Shown: one piece after another, positions 14,850 through 27,850 of the stretch | How positions within the stretch are numbered: position 1 is the first letter of the stretch | How the letters are laid out: each line of letters begins with the position of its first letter | NCBI GenBank assembly: GCA_963691655.1 | Contig: CAVNUY010000046.1 | Span: 186,001-250,000, forward strand | From: Toxonevra muliebris | Lineage: Eukaryota > Arthropoda > Insecta > Diptera > Pallopteridae | Length of the DNA: 64,000 bases | Direction: 5' to 3' | Notes under the pieces: model-generated | Told to the model about the DNA's origin: nothing | What the model saw: only the letters and a program-made list of their open reading frames with translations | The model's database searches: none | Position numbers and translations under genes: made by a program

Positions 14850-17720
14850 TAATTCCGAATTTTAGTTCCGAATTTTAATTTAGAATTTTAATTTCGAATT
14901 TTAATTTCGAATTTTAATTAATAATTTTAATTTCGAATTTTAATTCCGAATTTTAATTCCGAATTTTAATTTCGAATTTTAATTTCGAATTTTAATTTCG
15001 AATTTTAATTTCGAATTTTAATTTCGAATTTCAATTTTGAATTTCAATTTCGAATTTTAATTTCGAATTTTAATTTCGAATTTTAATTTCGAATTTTAAT
15101 TTCGAATTTTAATTCCGAATTTTAATTCCGAATTTTAATTTCGAATTTTAATTTCGAATTTCAATTTCGAATTTTAATTTCGAATTTTAATTCCGAATTT
15201 TAATTTCGAATTTTAATTTCGAATTTTAATTTCGAATTTTAATTTCGCATTTTAATTTCGAATTTTAATTTCGAATTTCAATTTCGAATTTTAATTTCGA
15301 ATTTTAATTCCGAATTTTAGTTCCGAATTTTAATTTAGAATTTTAATTTCGAATTTTAATTAATAATTTTAATTTCGAATTTTAATTTCGAATTTTAATT
15401 TCGAATTTTAATTTCGAATTTTAATTTCGAATTTTAATTTCGAATTTTAATTTCGAATTTCAATTTTGAATTTCAATTTCGAATTTTAATTTCGAATTTT
15501 AATTTCGAATTTTAATTTCGAATTTTAATTTCGAATTTTAATTTCGAATTTTAATTTCGAATTTTAATTTCGAATTTCAATTTCGAATTTTATTTTCGAA
15601 TTTTAATTCCGAATTTTAATTTCGAATTTTAATTCCGAATTTTAATTCCGAATTTTAATTCCGAATTTTAATTCCGAATTTTAATTCCGAATTTTAATTC
15701 CGAATTTTAATTTCGAATTTCAATTTCGAATTTTAATTTCGAATTTTAATTTCGAATTTTAATTTCGAATTTTAATTTCGAATTTCAATTTCGAATTTTA
15801 TTTTCGAATTTTAATTCCGAATTTTAATTTCGAATTTTAATTCCGAATTTTAATTCCGAATTTTAATTCCGAATTTTAATTCCGAATTTTAATTCCGAAT
15901 TTTAACTCTGAATTTTAATTTCGAATTTCAATTTCGAATTTTAATTTCGAATTTTAATTCCGAATTTCAATTTCGAATTTTAATTCCGAATTTTAATTTC
16001 GAATTTTAATTTCGAATTTCAATTTCGAATTTTAATTTCGAATTTCAATTTCGAATTTTAATTCCGAATTTTAATTTCGAATTTTAATTTCGAATTTTAA
16101 TTTCGAATTTCAATTTCGAATTTTATTTTCGAATTTTAATTCCGAATTTTAATTTCGAATTTTAATTCCGAATTTTAATTCCGAATTTTAATTTCGAATT
16201 TTAATTCCGAATTTTAATTCGAATTTTAATTTCGAATTTTAATTCCGAATTTTAATTCCGAATTTTAATTCCGAATTTTAATTTCGCATTTTAATTTCGA
16301 ATTTTAATTTCGAATTTTAATTTCGAATTTTAATTTCGAATTTCAATTTTGAATTTCAATTTCGAATTTTAATTTCGAATTTTAATTTCGAATTTTAATT
16401 TCGAATTTTAATTTCGAATTTTAATTCCGAATTTTAATTCCGAATTTTAATTTCGAATTTTAATTTCGAATTTCAATTTCGAATTTTAATTTCGAATTTT
16501 AATTCCGAATTTTAATTTCGAATTTTAATTTCGAATTTTAATTTCGAATTTCAATTTCGAATTTTAATTTCGAATTTTAATTCCGAATTTTAGTTCCGAA
16601 TTTTAATTTAGAATTTTAATTTCGAATTTTAATTTCGAATTTTAATTAATAATTTTAATTTCGAATTTTAATTCCGAATTTTAATTCCGAATTTTAATTC
16701 CGAATTTTAATTTCGAATTTTAATTTCGAATTTTAATTTCGAATTTTAATTTCGAATTTTAATTTCGAATTTCAATTTTGAATTTCAATTTCGAATTTTA
16801 ATTTCGAATTTTAATTTCGAATTTTAATTTCGAATTTTAATTTCGAATTTCAATTTCGAATTTTAATTCCGAATTTTAATTTCGAATTTTAATTTCGAAT
16901 TTCAATTTCGAATTTTAATTTCGAATTTTAATTCCGAATTTTAATTTCGAATTTTAATTTCGAATTTTAATTTCGAATTTTAATTTCGCATTTTAATTTC
17001 GAATTTTAATTTCGAATTTCAATTTCGAATTTTAATTTCGAATTTTAATTCCGAATTTTAGTTCCGAATTTTAATTTAGAATTTTAATTTCGAATTTTAA
17101 TTAATAATTTTAATTTCGAATTTTAATTTCGAATTTTAATTTCGAATTTTAATTTCGAATTTTAATTTCGAATTTTAATTTCGAATTTTAATTTCGAATT
17201 TCAATTTTGAATTTCAATTTCGAATTTTAATTTCGAATTTTAATTTCGAATTTTAATTTCGAATTTTAATTTCGAATTTTAATTCCGAATTTTAATTCCG
17301 AATTTTAATTTCGAATTTTAATTTCGAATTTCAATTTCGAATTTTAATTTCGAATTTTAATTCCGAATTTTAATTTCGAATTTTAATTTCGAATTTTAAT
17401 TTCGAATTTTAATTCCGAATTTTAATTCCGAATTTTAATTTCGAATTTTAATTTCGAATTTCAATTTCGAATTTTAATTTCGAATTTTAATTCCGAATTT
17501 TAGTTCCGAATTTTAATTTAGAATTTTAATTTCGAATTTTAATTAATAATTTTAATTTCGAATTTTAATTTCGAATTTTAATTCCGAATTTTAATTTCGA
17601 ATTTTAATTTCGAATTTTAATTTCGAATTTTAATTTCGCATTTTAATTTCGAATTTTAATTTCGAATTTTAATTTCGAATTTTAATTTCGAATTTCAATT
17701 TTGAATTTCAATTTCGAATT
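14850..17720. repeat. 34/35-unit higher-order repeat with TTTAGAA and TTAATAATT units
   Basis: The series TTAGTTCCG, then TTTAGAATTTT, then AATTAATAATTTT, then about 100-170 bp on TTTCAATTTTGAATTTC, is repeated. The AATTAATAA marker starts at 14916, 15358, 16644, 17099 and 17541. Spacings are 442, 1286, 455 and 442 bp, that is 34, 99 (minus one base, the 12-bp unit at 16216), 35 and 34 units. Copies also carry a TTTCGCATTTT unit (near 15247, 16290, 16990, 17637). This is the cleanest short-period higher-order repeat in domain I. The 1286-bp gap holds a different block rich in the A10T module (15.6-16.2 kb). Confidence 0.88.
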
Positions 17721-18499
17721 TTAATTTCGAATTTTAATTTCGAATTTTAATTTCGAATTTTAATTTCGAATTTTAATTCCGAATTTTAATTCCGAATTTT
17801 AATTTCGAATTTTAATTTCGAATTTCAATTTCGAATTTTAATTTCGAATTTTAATTCCGAATTTTAATTTCGAATTTCAATTTCGAATTTTAATTTTGAA
17901 TTTCAATTTCGAATTTTATTTTCGAATTTTAATTCCGAATTTTAATTTCGAATTTTAATTCCGAATTTTAATTTCGAATTTCAATTTCGAATTTTATTTT
18001 CGAATTTTAATTCCGAATTTTAATTTCGAATTTTAATTCCGAATTTTAATTCCGAATTTTAATTCCGAATTTTAATTCCGAATTTTAATTCCGAATTTTA
18101 ATTCCGAATTTTAATTCCGAATCTTAATTTCGAATTTCAATTTCGAATTTTAATTTCGAATTTTAATTTCGAATTTTAATTTCGAATTTCAATTTCGAAT
18201 TTTAATTTCGAATTTTAATTTCGAATTTTAATTCCGAATTTTAATTTCGAATTTTAATTTCGAATTTTAATTTCGAATTTCAATTTCGAATTTTAATTTC
18301 GAATTTTAATTCCGAATTTTAATTTCGAATTTTAATTTCGAATTTTAATTTCGAATTTTAATTCCGAATTTTAATTTCGAATTTTAATTTCGAATTTTAA
18401 TTTCGAATTTCAATTTCGAATTTTAATTTCGAATTTTAATTCCGAATTTTAATTTCGAATTTTAATTTCGAATTTTAATTTCGAATTTCAATTTCGAAT

Positions 18500-21400
18500 T
18501 TTAATTTCGAATTTCATCGTCGAATTTTAATTCCGAATTTTAATTTCGAATTTTAATTTCGAATTTTAATTTCGAATTTCAATTTCGAATTTTATTTTCG
18601 AATTTTAATTCCGAATTTTAATTTCGAATTTTAATTTCGAATTTTAATTTCGAATTTTAATTCCGAATTTTAATTTCGAATTTTAGTTCCGAATTTCAAT
18701 TTCGAATTTTAATTTCGAATTTCATCGTCGAATTTTAATTCCGAATTTTAATTTCGAATTTTAATTTCGAATTTTATTTTCGAATTTTAATTCCGAATTT
18801 TAATTTCGAATTTTAATTTCGAATTTTAATTTCGAATTTTAATTCCGAATTTTAATTTCGAATTTTAGTTCCGAATTTTAATTTCGAATTTTAATTTAGA
18901 ATTTTAATTTCGAATTTCAATTTCGAATTTTAATTTCGAATTTTAATTTCGAATTTTAATTTCGAATTTCAATTTCGAATTTCAATTTCGAATTTTAATT
19001 TCGAATTTTAGTTCCGAATTTTAATTTAGAATTTTAATTTCGAATTTTAATTTCGAATTTTAATTCCGAATTTTAATTTCGAATTTTAATTTCGAATTTT
19101 AATTTCGAATTTCAATTTCGAATTTTAATTTCGAATTTTAATTCCGAATTTTAATTCCGAATTTTAATTCCAAATTTTAATTCCGAATTTTAATTTCGAA
19201 TTTTAATTTCGAATTTTAATTCCGAATTTTAATTTCGAATTTTAATTCCGAATTTTAATTTCGAATTTTAATTTCGAATTTTAATTCCGAATTTTAATTT
19301 CGAATTTTAATTTCGAATTTCAATTTCGAATTTTAATTCAGAATTTTAATTTCGAATTTTAATTTCGAATTTTAATTTCGAATTTTAATTCCGAATTTTA
19401 ATTCCGAATTTTAATTTCGAATTTTAATTTCGAATTTCAATTTCGAATTTTAATTTAGAATTTTAATTTCGAATTTTAATTTCGAATTTTAATTTCGAAT
19501 TTTAATTTCGAATTTCAATTTCGAATTTCAATTTCGAATTTTAATTTCGAATTTTAATTCCGAATTTTAATTCCGAATTTTAATTCCGAATTTTAATTCC
19601 GAATTTTAATTTCGAATTTTAATTTCGAATTTTAATTTCGAATTTCAATTTCGAATTTTAATTTCGAATTTCAATTTCGAATTTTAATTCCGAATTTTAA
19701 TTTCGAATTTTAATTTCGAATTTTAATTTCGAATTTCAATTTCGAATTTTATTTTCGAATTTTAATTCCGAATTTTAATTTCGAATTTTAATTCCGAATT
19801 TTAATTCCGAATTTTAATTCCGAATTTTAATTCCGAATTTTAACTCCGAATTTTAATTCCGAATTTTAATTCCGAATTTTAATTTCGAATTTCAATTTCG
19901 AATTTTAATTTCGAATTTTAATTTCGAATTTCAATTTCGAATTTTATTTTCGAATTTTAATTCCGAATTTTAATTTCGAATTTTAATTCCGAATTTTAAT
20001 TCCGAATTTTAATTCCGAATTTTAATTCCGAATTTTAATTCTGAATTTTAATTTCGAATTTCAATTTCGAATTTTAATTTCGAATTTTAATTCCGAATTT
20101 TAATTTCGAATTTTAATTCCGAATTTTAATTTCGAATTTTAATTTCGAATTTTAATTCCGAATTTTAATTTCGAATTTTAATTTCGAATTTCAATTTCGA
20201 ATTTTAATTTCGAATTTTAATTCCGAATTTTAATTTCGAATTTCAATTTCGAATTTTAATTTCGAATTTTAATTCCGAATTTTAATTCCGAATTTTAATT
20301 TCGAATTTCAATTTCGAATTTTAATTTCGAATTTTAATTTCGAATTTTAATTCCGAATTTTAATTTCGAATTTTAGTTCCGAATTTTAATTTCGAATTTT
20401 AATTTCGAATTTTAATTTCGAATTTTAATTTCGAATTTTAATTCCGAATTTTAATTCCGAATTTTAATTTCGAATTTTAATTTCGAATTTCAATTTCGAA
20501 TTTTAATTTCGAATTTTAATTCCGAATTTTAATTTCGAATTTCAATTTCGAATTTTAATTTCGAATTTCATCGTCGAATTTTAATTCCGAATTTTAATTT
20601 CGAATTTTAGTTCCGAATTTTAATTTCGAATTTTAATTCCGAATTTTAATTTCGAATTTTAATTTCGAATTTTAATTTCGAATTTTAATTTCGAATTTCA
20701 ATTTCGAATTTTAATTTCGAATTTTAATTTCGAATTTCAATTTCGAATTTTAATTTCGAATTTCATCGTCGAATTTTAATTCCGAATTTTAATTTCGAAT
20801 TTTAGTTCCGAATTTTAATTTCGAATTTTAATTCCGAATTTTAATTTCGAATTTTAATTTCGAATTTTAATTTCGAATTTTAATTTCGAATTTCAATTTC
20901 GAATTTTAATTTCGAATTTTAATTTCGAATTTTAATTTCGAATTTCAATTTCGAATTTCAATTTCGAATTTTAATTTCGAATTTCAATTTCGAATTTTAA
21001 TTCCGAATTTTAATTCCGAATTTTAATTCCGAATTTTAATTCCGAATTTTAATTCCGAATTTTAATTTCGAATTTTAATTCCGAATTTTAATTTCGAATT
21101 TCAATTTCGAATTTTATTTTCGAATTTTAATTCCGAATTTTAATTTCGAATTTTAATTTCGAATTTTAATTTCGAATTTTAATTCCGAATTTTAATTCCG
21201 AATTTTAATTCCGAATTTTAATTCCGAATTTTAATTTCGAATTTCAATTTCGAATTTTAATTTCGAATTTTAATTCCGAATTTTAATTTCGAATTTTAGT
21301 TCCGAATTTTAATTTCGAATTTTAATTTCGAATTTTAATTTCGAATTTCAATTTCGAATTTTAATTTCGAATTTTAATTTCGAATTTCAATTTCGAATTT

Positions 21401-22835
21401 CAATTTCGAATTTTAATTTCGAATTTTAGTTCCGAATTTTAATTTCGAATTTTAATTTCGAATTTTAATTCCGAATTTTAATTTCGAATTTTAATTTCGA
21501 ATTTTAATTTCGAATTTTAATTTCGAATTTCAATTTCGAATTTTAATTTCGAATTTTAATTCCGAATTTTAATTCCGAATTTTAATTCCAAATTTTAATT
21601 CCGAATTTTAATTTCGAATTTTAATTTCGAATTTCAATTTCGAATTTTATTTTCGAATTTTAATTCCGAATTTTAATTTCGAATTTTAATTCCGAATTTT
21701 AATTTCGAATTTTAATTCCGAATTTTAATTTCGAATTTTAATTTCGAATTTTAATTCGGAATTTTAATTTCGAATTTTAATTTCGAATTTTAATTCCGAA
21801 TTTTAATTTCGAATTTTAATTTCGAATTTTAATTCCGAATTTTAATTTCGAATTTTAATTTCGAATTTCAATTTCGAATTTTAATTTAGAATTTTAATTT
21901 CGAATTTTAATTTCGAATTTTAATTTCGAATTTTAATTTCGAATTTCAATTTCGAATTTCAATTTCGAATTTTAATTTCGAATTTTAGTTCCGAATTTTA
22001 ATTTCGAATTTTAATTCCGAATTTTAATTCCGAATTTTAACTCCGAATTTTAATTTCGAATTTTAATTTCGAATTTCAATTTCGAATTTTAATTTCGAAT
22101 TTCAATTTCGAATTTTAATTCCGAATTTTAATTTCGAATTTTAATTTCGAATTTTAATTTCGAATTTCAATTTCGAATTTTATTTTCGAATTTTAATTCC
22201 GAATTTTAATTTCGAATTTTAATTCCGAATTTTAATTCCGAATTTTAACTCCGAATTTTAATTCCGAATTTTAATTCCGAATTTTAATTTCGAATTTCAA
22301 TTTCGAATTTTAATTTCGAATTTTAATTTCGAATTTCAATTTCGAATTTTATTTTCGAATTTTAATTCCGAATTTTAATTTCGAATTTTAATTCCGAATT
22401 TTAATTCCGAATTTTAATTCCGAATTTTAATTCCGAATTTTAATTCCGAATTTTAATTCTGAATTTTAATTTCGAATTTCAATTTCGAATTTTAATTTCG
22501 AATTTTAATTCCGAATTTTAATTTCGAATTTTAATTCCGAATTTTAATTTCGAATTTCAATTTCGAATTTTAATTTCGAATTTTAATTTCGAATTTTAAT
22601 TCCGAATTTTAATTTCGAATTTTAGTTCCGAATTTTAATTTCGAATTTTAATTTCGAATTTTAATTTCGAATTTTAATTTCGAATTTTAATTCCGAATTT
22701 TAATTCCGAATTTTAATTTCGAATTTTAATTTCGAATTTCAATTTCGAATTTTAATTTCGAATTTTAATTCCGAATTTTAATTTCGAATTTCAATTTCGA
22801 ATTTTAATTTCGAATTTCATCGTCGAATTTTAATT
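18500..22835. repeat. TTTCATCGTCG unit family
   Basis: A unit reading CGAATTTCATCGTCG differs from consensus at four places (T8C, A10T, T11C, T12G) yet is still 13 bp. It carries an extra CpG. The C of CATCGTCG is at 18515, 18723, 20569, 20764 and 22818. Spacings are 208, 1846, 195 and 2054 bp, exact multiples of 13 (16, 142, 15 and 158 units). Each is followed by TTTTAATTCCG. A related CATCTTCG unit stands alone near 45479. Four clustered changes in one 13-bp unit suggest one complex mutation or a conversion from a template not in this window, followed by amplification. Confidence 0.88.
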
Positions 22836-24239
22836 CCGAATTTTAGTTCCGAATTTTAATTTCGAATTTTAATTTCGAATTTTAATTCCGAATTTTAATT
22901 TCGAATTTTAATTTCGAATTTTAATTTCGAATTTTAATTTCGAATTTCAATTTCGAATTTTAATTTCGAATTTTAATTTCGAATTTTAATTTCGAATTTT
23001 AATTTCGAATTTTAATTTCGAATTTCAATTTCGAATTTCAATTTCGAATTTTAATTTCGAATTTTAATTTCGAATTTCAATTTCGAATTTTAATTCCGAA
23101 TTTTAATTCCGAATTTTAATTCCGAATTTTAATTCCGAATTTTAATTTCGAATTTTAATTTCGAATTTAAATTTCGAATTTCAATTTCGAATTTTAATTT
23201 CGAATTTCAATTTCGAATTTTAATTTCGAATTTTAATTCCGAATTTTAATTTCGAATTTTAATTCCGAATTTTAATTTCGAATTTTAATATCGAATTTTA
23301 ATTTCGAATTTTAATTTCGAATTTTAATTTCGAATTTGAAATTCGAATTTTATTTTCGAATTTTAATTTCGAATTTTAATTTCGAATTTTAATTTCGAAT
23401 TTCAATTCGAATTTTAATTTCGAATTTCAATTTCGAATTTTAATTCCGAATTTTAATTTCGAATTTTAGTTCCGAATTTTAATTTCGAATTTTAATTTCG
23501 AATTTCAATTTCGAACTTTAATTTCGAATTTTAATTTCGAATTTTAATTTCGAATTTCAATTTCGAACTTCAATTTTGAATTTTAATTTCGAATTTTAAT
23601 TTCGAATTTTAATTTCGAATTTTAATTTCGAATTTTAATTTCGAATTTTAATTCCGAATTTTAATTTCGAATTTTAATTCCGAATTTTAATTTCGAATTT
23701 TAATTTCGAATTTTAATTTCGAATTTTAATTTCGAATTTTAATTTCGAATTTTAATTCCGAATTTTAATTTCGAATTTCAATTTCGAGTTTTAATTTCGA
23801 ATTTTAATTCCGAATTTTAATTCCGAATCTTAATTTCGAATTTTAGTTCCGAATTTTAATTTCGAATTTTAATTTCGAATTTCAATTTCGAATTTTAATT
23901 TCGAATTTTAATTTCGAATTTTAATTTCGAATTTCAATTTCGAATTTCAATTTCGAATTTTAATTTCGAATTTTAATTTCGAATTTTAATTTCGAATTTT
24001 AATTTCGAATTTTAATTCCGAATTTTAATTTCGAATTTTAATTTCGAATTTTAATTTCGAATTTTAATTTCGAATTTTAATTTCGAATTTTAATTCCGAA
24101 TTTTAATTTCGAATTTTAATTCCGAATTTTAATTTCGAATTTTAATTTCGAATTTCAATTTCGAATTTTAATTTCGAATTTTAATTTCGAATTTTAATTT
24201 CGAATTTTAATTCCGAATTTTAATTTCGAATTTTAATTT

Positions 24240-27200
24240 CGAATTTTAATTTCGAATTTCGATTTCGAATTTTAATTTCGAATTTTAATTCCGAATTTTA
24301 ATTCCGAATTTTAATTCCGAATTTTAATTTCGAATTTTAATTTCGAATTTTAATTTCGAAATTTAATTCCGAATTTTAATTCCGAATTTTAATTCCGAAT
24401 TTTAATTTCGAATTTTAATTTCGAATTTTAATTTCGAATTTTAATTCCGAATTTTAATTTCGAATTTTAATTTCGAATTTTAATTTCGAATTTCAATTTC
24501 GAATTTTAATTTCGAATTTTAATTTCGAATTTCAATTTCGAATTTTAATTTCGAATTTTAATTCCGAATTTTAATTTCGAATTTTAATTCCGAATTTTAA
24601 TTCCGAATTTTAATTCCGAATTTTAATTTCGAATTTTAATTTCTAATTTCAATTTCGAATTTTAATTTCGAATTTTAATTCCGAATTTTAATTTCGAATT
24701 TTAATTCCGAATTTTAATTCCGAATTTTAATTCCGAATTTTAATTTCGAATTTTAATTTCGAATTTTAATTTCGAATTTTAATTTCGAATTTTAATTTCG
24801 AATTTCAATTTCGAATTTTAATTTCGAATTTTAATTTCGAATTTTAATTTCGAAATTTAATTCCGAATTTTAATTGCGAATTTTAATTCCGAATTTTAAT
24901 TCCGAATTTTAATTCCGAATTTTAATTTCGAATTTTAATTTCGAATTTTAATTTCGAAATTTAATTCCGAATTTTAATTCCGAATTTTAATTTCGAATTT
25001 TAATTCCAAATTTTAATTCCGAATTTTAATTTCGAATTTTAATTCCGAATTTTAATTTCGAAATTTAATTCCGAATTTTAATTCCGAATTTTAATTCCGA
25101 ATTTTAATTTCGAATTTTAATTTCGAATTTTAATTTCGAATTTTAATTCCGAATTTTAATTTCGAATTTTAATTTCGAATTTTAATTTCGAATTTCAATT
25201 TCGAATTTTAATTTCGAATTTTTATTTCGAATTTTAATTTCGAATTTCAATTTCGAATTTTAATTTCGAATTTTAATTTCGAATTTTAATTTCGAAATTT
25301 AATTCCGAATTTTAATTGCGAATTTTAATTCCGAATTTTAATTCCGAATTTTAATTTCGAATTTCAATTTCGAATTTTAATTTCGAATTTTAATTTCGAA
25401 TTTTAATTTCGAATTTCAATTTCGAATTTCAATTTCGAATTTTAATTTCGAATTTTAATTTCGAATTTTAATTTCGAATTTTAATTTCGAATTTTAATTC
25501 CGAATTTTAATTTCGAATTTTAATTTCGAATTTTAATTTCGAATTTTAATTTCGAATTTTAATTTCGAATTTTAATTCCGAATTTTAATTTCGAATTTTA
25601 ATTCCGAATTTTAATTTCGAATTTTAATTTCGAATTTCAATTTCGAATTTTAATTTCGAATTTTAATTTCGAATTTTAATTTCGAATTTTAATTCCGAAT
25701 TTTAATTTCGAATTTTAATTTCGAATTTTAATTTCGAATTTCGATTTCGAATTTTAATTTCGAATTTTAATTCCGAATTTTAATTCCGAATTTTAATTCC
25801 GAATTTTAATTTCGAATTTTAATTTCGAATTTTAATTTCGAAATTTAATTCCGAATTTTAATTCCGAATTTTAATTCCGAATTTTAATTTCGAATTTTAA
25901 TTTCGAATTTTAATTTCGAATTTTAATTCCGAATTTTAATTTCGAATTTTAATTTCGAATTTTAATTTCGAATTTCAATTTCGAATTTTAATTTCGAATT
26001 TTAATTTCGAATTTCAATTTCGAATTTTAATTTCGAATTTTAATTCCGAATTTTAATTTCGAATTTTAATTCCGAATTTTAATTCCGAATTTTAATTCCG
26101 AATTTTAATTTCGAATTTTAATTTCTAATTTCAATTTCGAATTTTAATTTCGAATTTTAATTCCGAATTTTAATTTCGAATTTTAATTCCGAATTTTAAT
26201 TCCGAATTTTAATTCCGAATTTTAATTTCGAATTTTAATTTCGAATTTTAATTTCGAATTTTAATTTCGAATTTTAATTTCGAATTTCAATTTCGAATTT
26301 TAATTTCGAATTTTAATTTCGAATTTTAATTTCGAAATTTAATTCCGAATTTTAATTGCGAATTTTAATTCCGAATTTTAATTGCGAATTTTAATTCCGA
26401 ATTTTAATTTCGAATTTTAATTTCGAATTTTAATTTCGAAATTTAATTCCGAATTTTAATTCCGAATTTTAATTTCGAATTTTAATTCCAAATTTTAATT
26501 CCGAATTTTAATTTCGAATTTTAATTCCGAATTTTAATTTCGAAATTTAATTCCGAATTTTAATTCCGAATTTTAATTCCGAATTTTAATTTCGAATTTT
26601 AATTTCGAATTTTAATTTCGAATTTTAATTCCGAATTTTAATTTCGAATTTTAATTTCGAATTTTAATTTCGAATTTCAATTTCGAATTTTAATTTCGAA
26701 TTTTTATTTCGAATTTCAATTTCGAATTTTAATTTCGAATTTTAATTCCGAATTTTAATTTCGAATTTTAATTCCGAATTTTAATTCCGAATTTTAATTC
26801 CGAATTTTAATTCCGAATTTTAATTCCGAATTTTAATTTCGAATTTTAATTTCGAATTTTAATTTCGAATTTCAATTTCGAATTTTAATTCCGAATTTTA
26901 ATTCCGAATTTTAATTCCGAATTTTAATTCCGAATTTTAATTTCGAATTTTAATTTCGAATTTTAATTTCGAATTTTAATTCCGAATTTTAATTTCGAAT
27001 TTTAATTTCGAATTTTAATTTCGAATTTCAATTTCGAATTTTAATTTCGAATTTTAATTTCGAATTTCAATTTCGAATTTTAATTTCGAATTTTAATTCC
27101 GAATTTTAATTTCGAATTTTAATTCCGAATTTTAATTCCGAATTTTAATTTCGAATTTTAATTTCGAATTTTAATTCCGAATTTTAATTCCGAATTTTAA

Positions 27201-27250
27201 TTTCGAATTTTAATTTCGAATTTTAATTTCGAATTTCAATTTCGAATTTT
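24240..27250. repeat. 1,482-bp (114-unit) tandem duplication
   Basis: Six rare markers occur twice at the same offset of 1,482 bp, exactly 114 units: TTTCGATTTCG (24260 and 25742), CGAAATTTAATTCCG (24357 and 25839), TTCTAATTTC (24641 and 26123), AATTGCG (24876 and 26358), TTCCAAATT (25006 and 26488) and CGAATTTTTATTTCG (25215 and 26697). Register is lost beyond about 25.25/26.73 kb, where the left copy is shorter. The next AATTGCG pair (25318 and 27385) is 2,067 bp apart, 45 units more. A further TTTCGATTTCG lies at 28498 (2,756 bp, 212 units). Confidence 0.9.
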
Positions 27251-27850
27251 AATTCCGAATTTTAATTTCGAATTTTAATTTCGAATTTTAATTTCGAATT
27301 TTAATTTCGAATTTCAATTTCGAATTTTAATTTCGAATTTTAATTTCGAATTTTAATTTCGAAATTTAATTCCGAATTTTAATTGCGAATTTTAATTCCG
27401 AATTTTAATTTCGAATTTTAATTTCGAAATTTAATTCCGAATTTTAATTCCGAATTTTAATTCCGAATTTTAATTCCGAATTTTAATTCCAAATTTTAAT
27501 TCCGAATTTTAATTTCGAATTTTAATTTCGAATTTTAATTTCGAATTTCAATTTCGAATTTTAATTTCGAATTTTAATTTCGAATTTCAATTTCGAATTT
27601 TAATTTCGAATTTTAATTCCGAATTTTAATTTCGAATTTTAATTCCGAATTTTAATTCCGAATTTTAATTCCGAAATTTAATTCCGAATTTTAATTCCGA
27701 ATTTTAATTCCGAATTTTAATTTCGAATTTTAATTTCGAATTTTAATTTCGAATTTTAATTTCGAATTTTAATTTCGAATTTTAATTCCGAATTTTAATT
27801 TCGAATTTTAATTTCGAATTTTAATTTCGAATTTTAATTTCGAATTTTAA
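25750..27850. repeat. Left copy of a 2.1-kb segment repeated 8.04 kb downstream
   Basis: From about 25750 the sequence matches that from about 33790 line for line at an offset of 8,040 bp. In the stretch 25,760-27,300 I saw one base difference, AATTGCG at 26392 against AATTCCG in the other copy. Near 27.3 kb the downstream copy has two more units, so the offset becomes 8,066, and the likeness runs on with small differences to about 27.85/35.9 kb. The offset of 8,040 is 618 units plus 6 bp. The extra 6 bp are explained by the single 19-bp unit near 31212. Confidence 0.9.

Larger units (their letters stand above)
2435..22400. repeat. Recurring short module: T8C unit, A10T unit, T13C unit, plain unit
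   Basis: A run of four units in fixed order (T8C, then A10T read as TTTTATTTTCG, then T13C, then a plain TTTCG unit) recurs more than 30 times. Approximate sites are 2.44, 2.56, 2.68, 3.10, 3.39, 3.97, 4.29, 4.81, 4.89, 5.18, 5.46, 6.25, 6.53, 7.25, 8.28, 10.73, 11.80, 12.31, 12.87, 13.26, 13.29, 13.57, 14.33, 14.40, 15.59, 15.79, 16.12, 17.91, 17.99, 18.59, 19.75, 19.94, 21.11, 21.64, 22.18 and 22.34 kb. Early copies read TTTTATTTTTG. The fixed order shows that the module spread by copying, not by repeated mutation. Spacing is irregular, so it is a scattered component of several larger repeats and not one clean higher-order repeat. Confidence 0.8.
1..23400. repeat. Array domain I: T8C/T13C mixture with A10T module
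   Basis: Within this stretch T8C (TTTCAA) and T13C (TTCCG) units alternate in irregular blocks, and A10T units (TTTTATTTTCG) are frequent. I saw no CGAAATTTAATT (T5A) unit and no inverted unit here. Markers largely confined to it are TTAATAATT or TTTATAATT units, TTTCATCGTCG units, TTTTGAATTTC pairs and repeated TTAGTTCCG. A few T8G units (GAATTTGAATTTCG near 1414, 1488, 1587) occur only near the left end. The right edge is taken near 23.4 kb, where A10T units become sparse and a 12-bp unit lies at about 23405. The boundary is a change in variant content, not a break in the repeat. Confidence 0.75.

Noticed and set aside
23330..23420. Sharp junction between domains I and II
   Set aside because: A T8G+T11A unit near 23333 and a 12-bp unit near 23405 lie here, but the repeat runs on and the variant change is gradual, so no breakpoint can be claimed.
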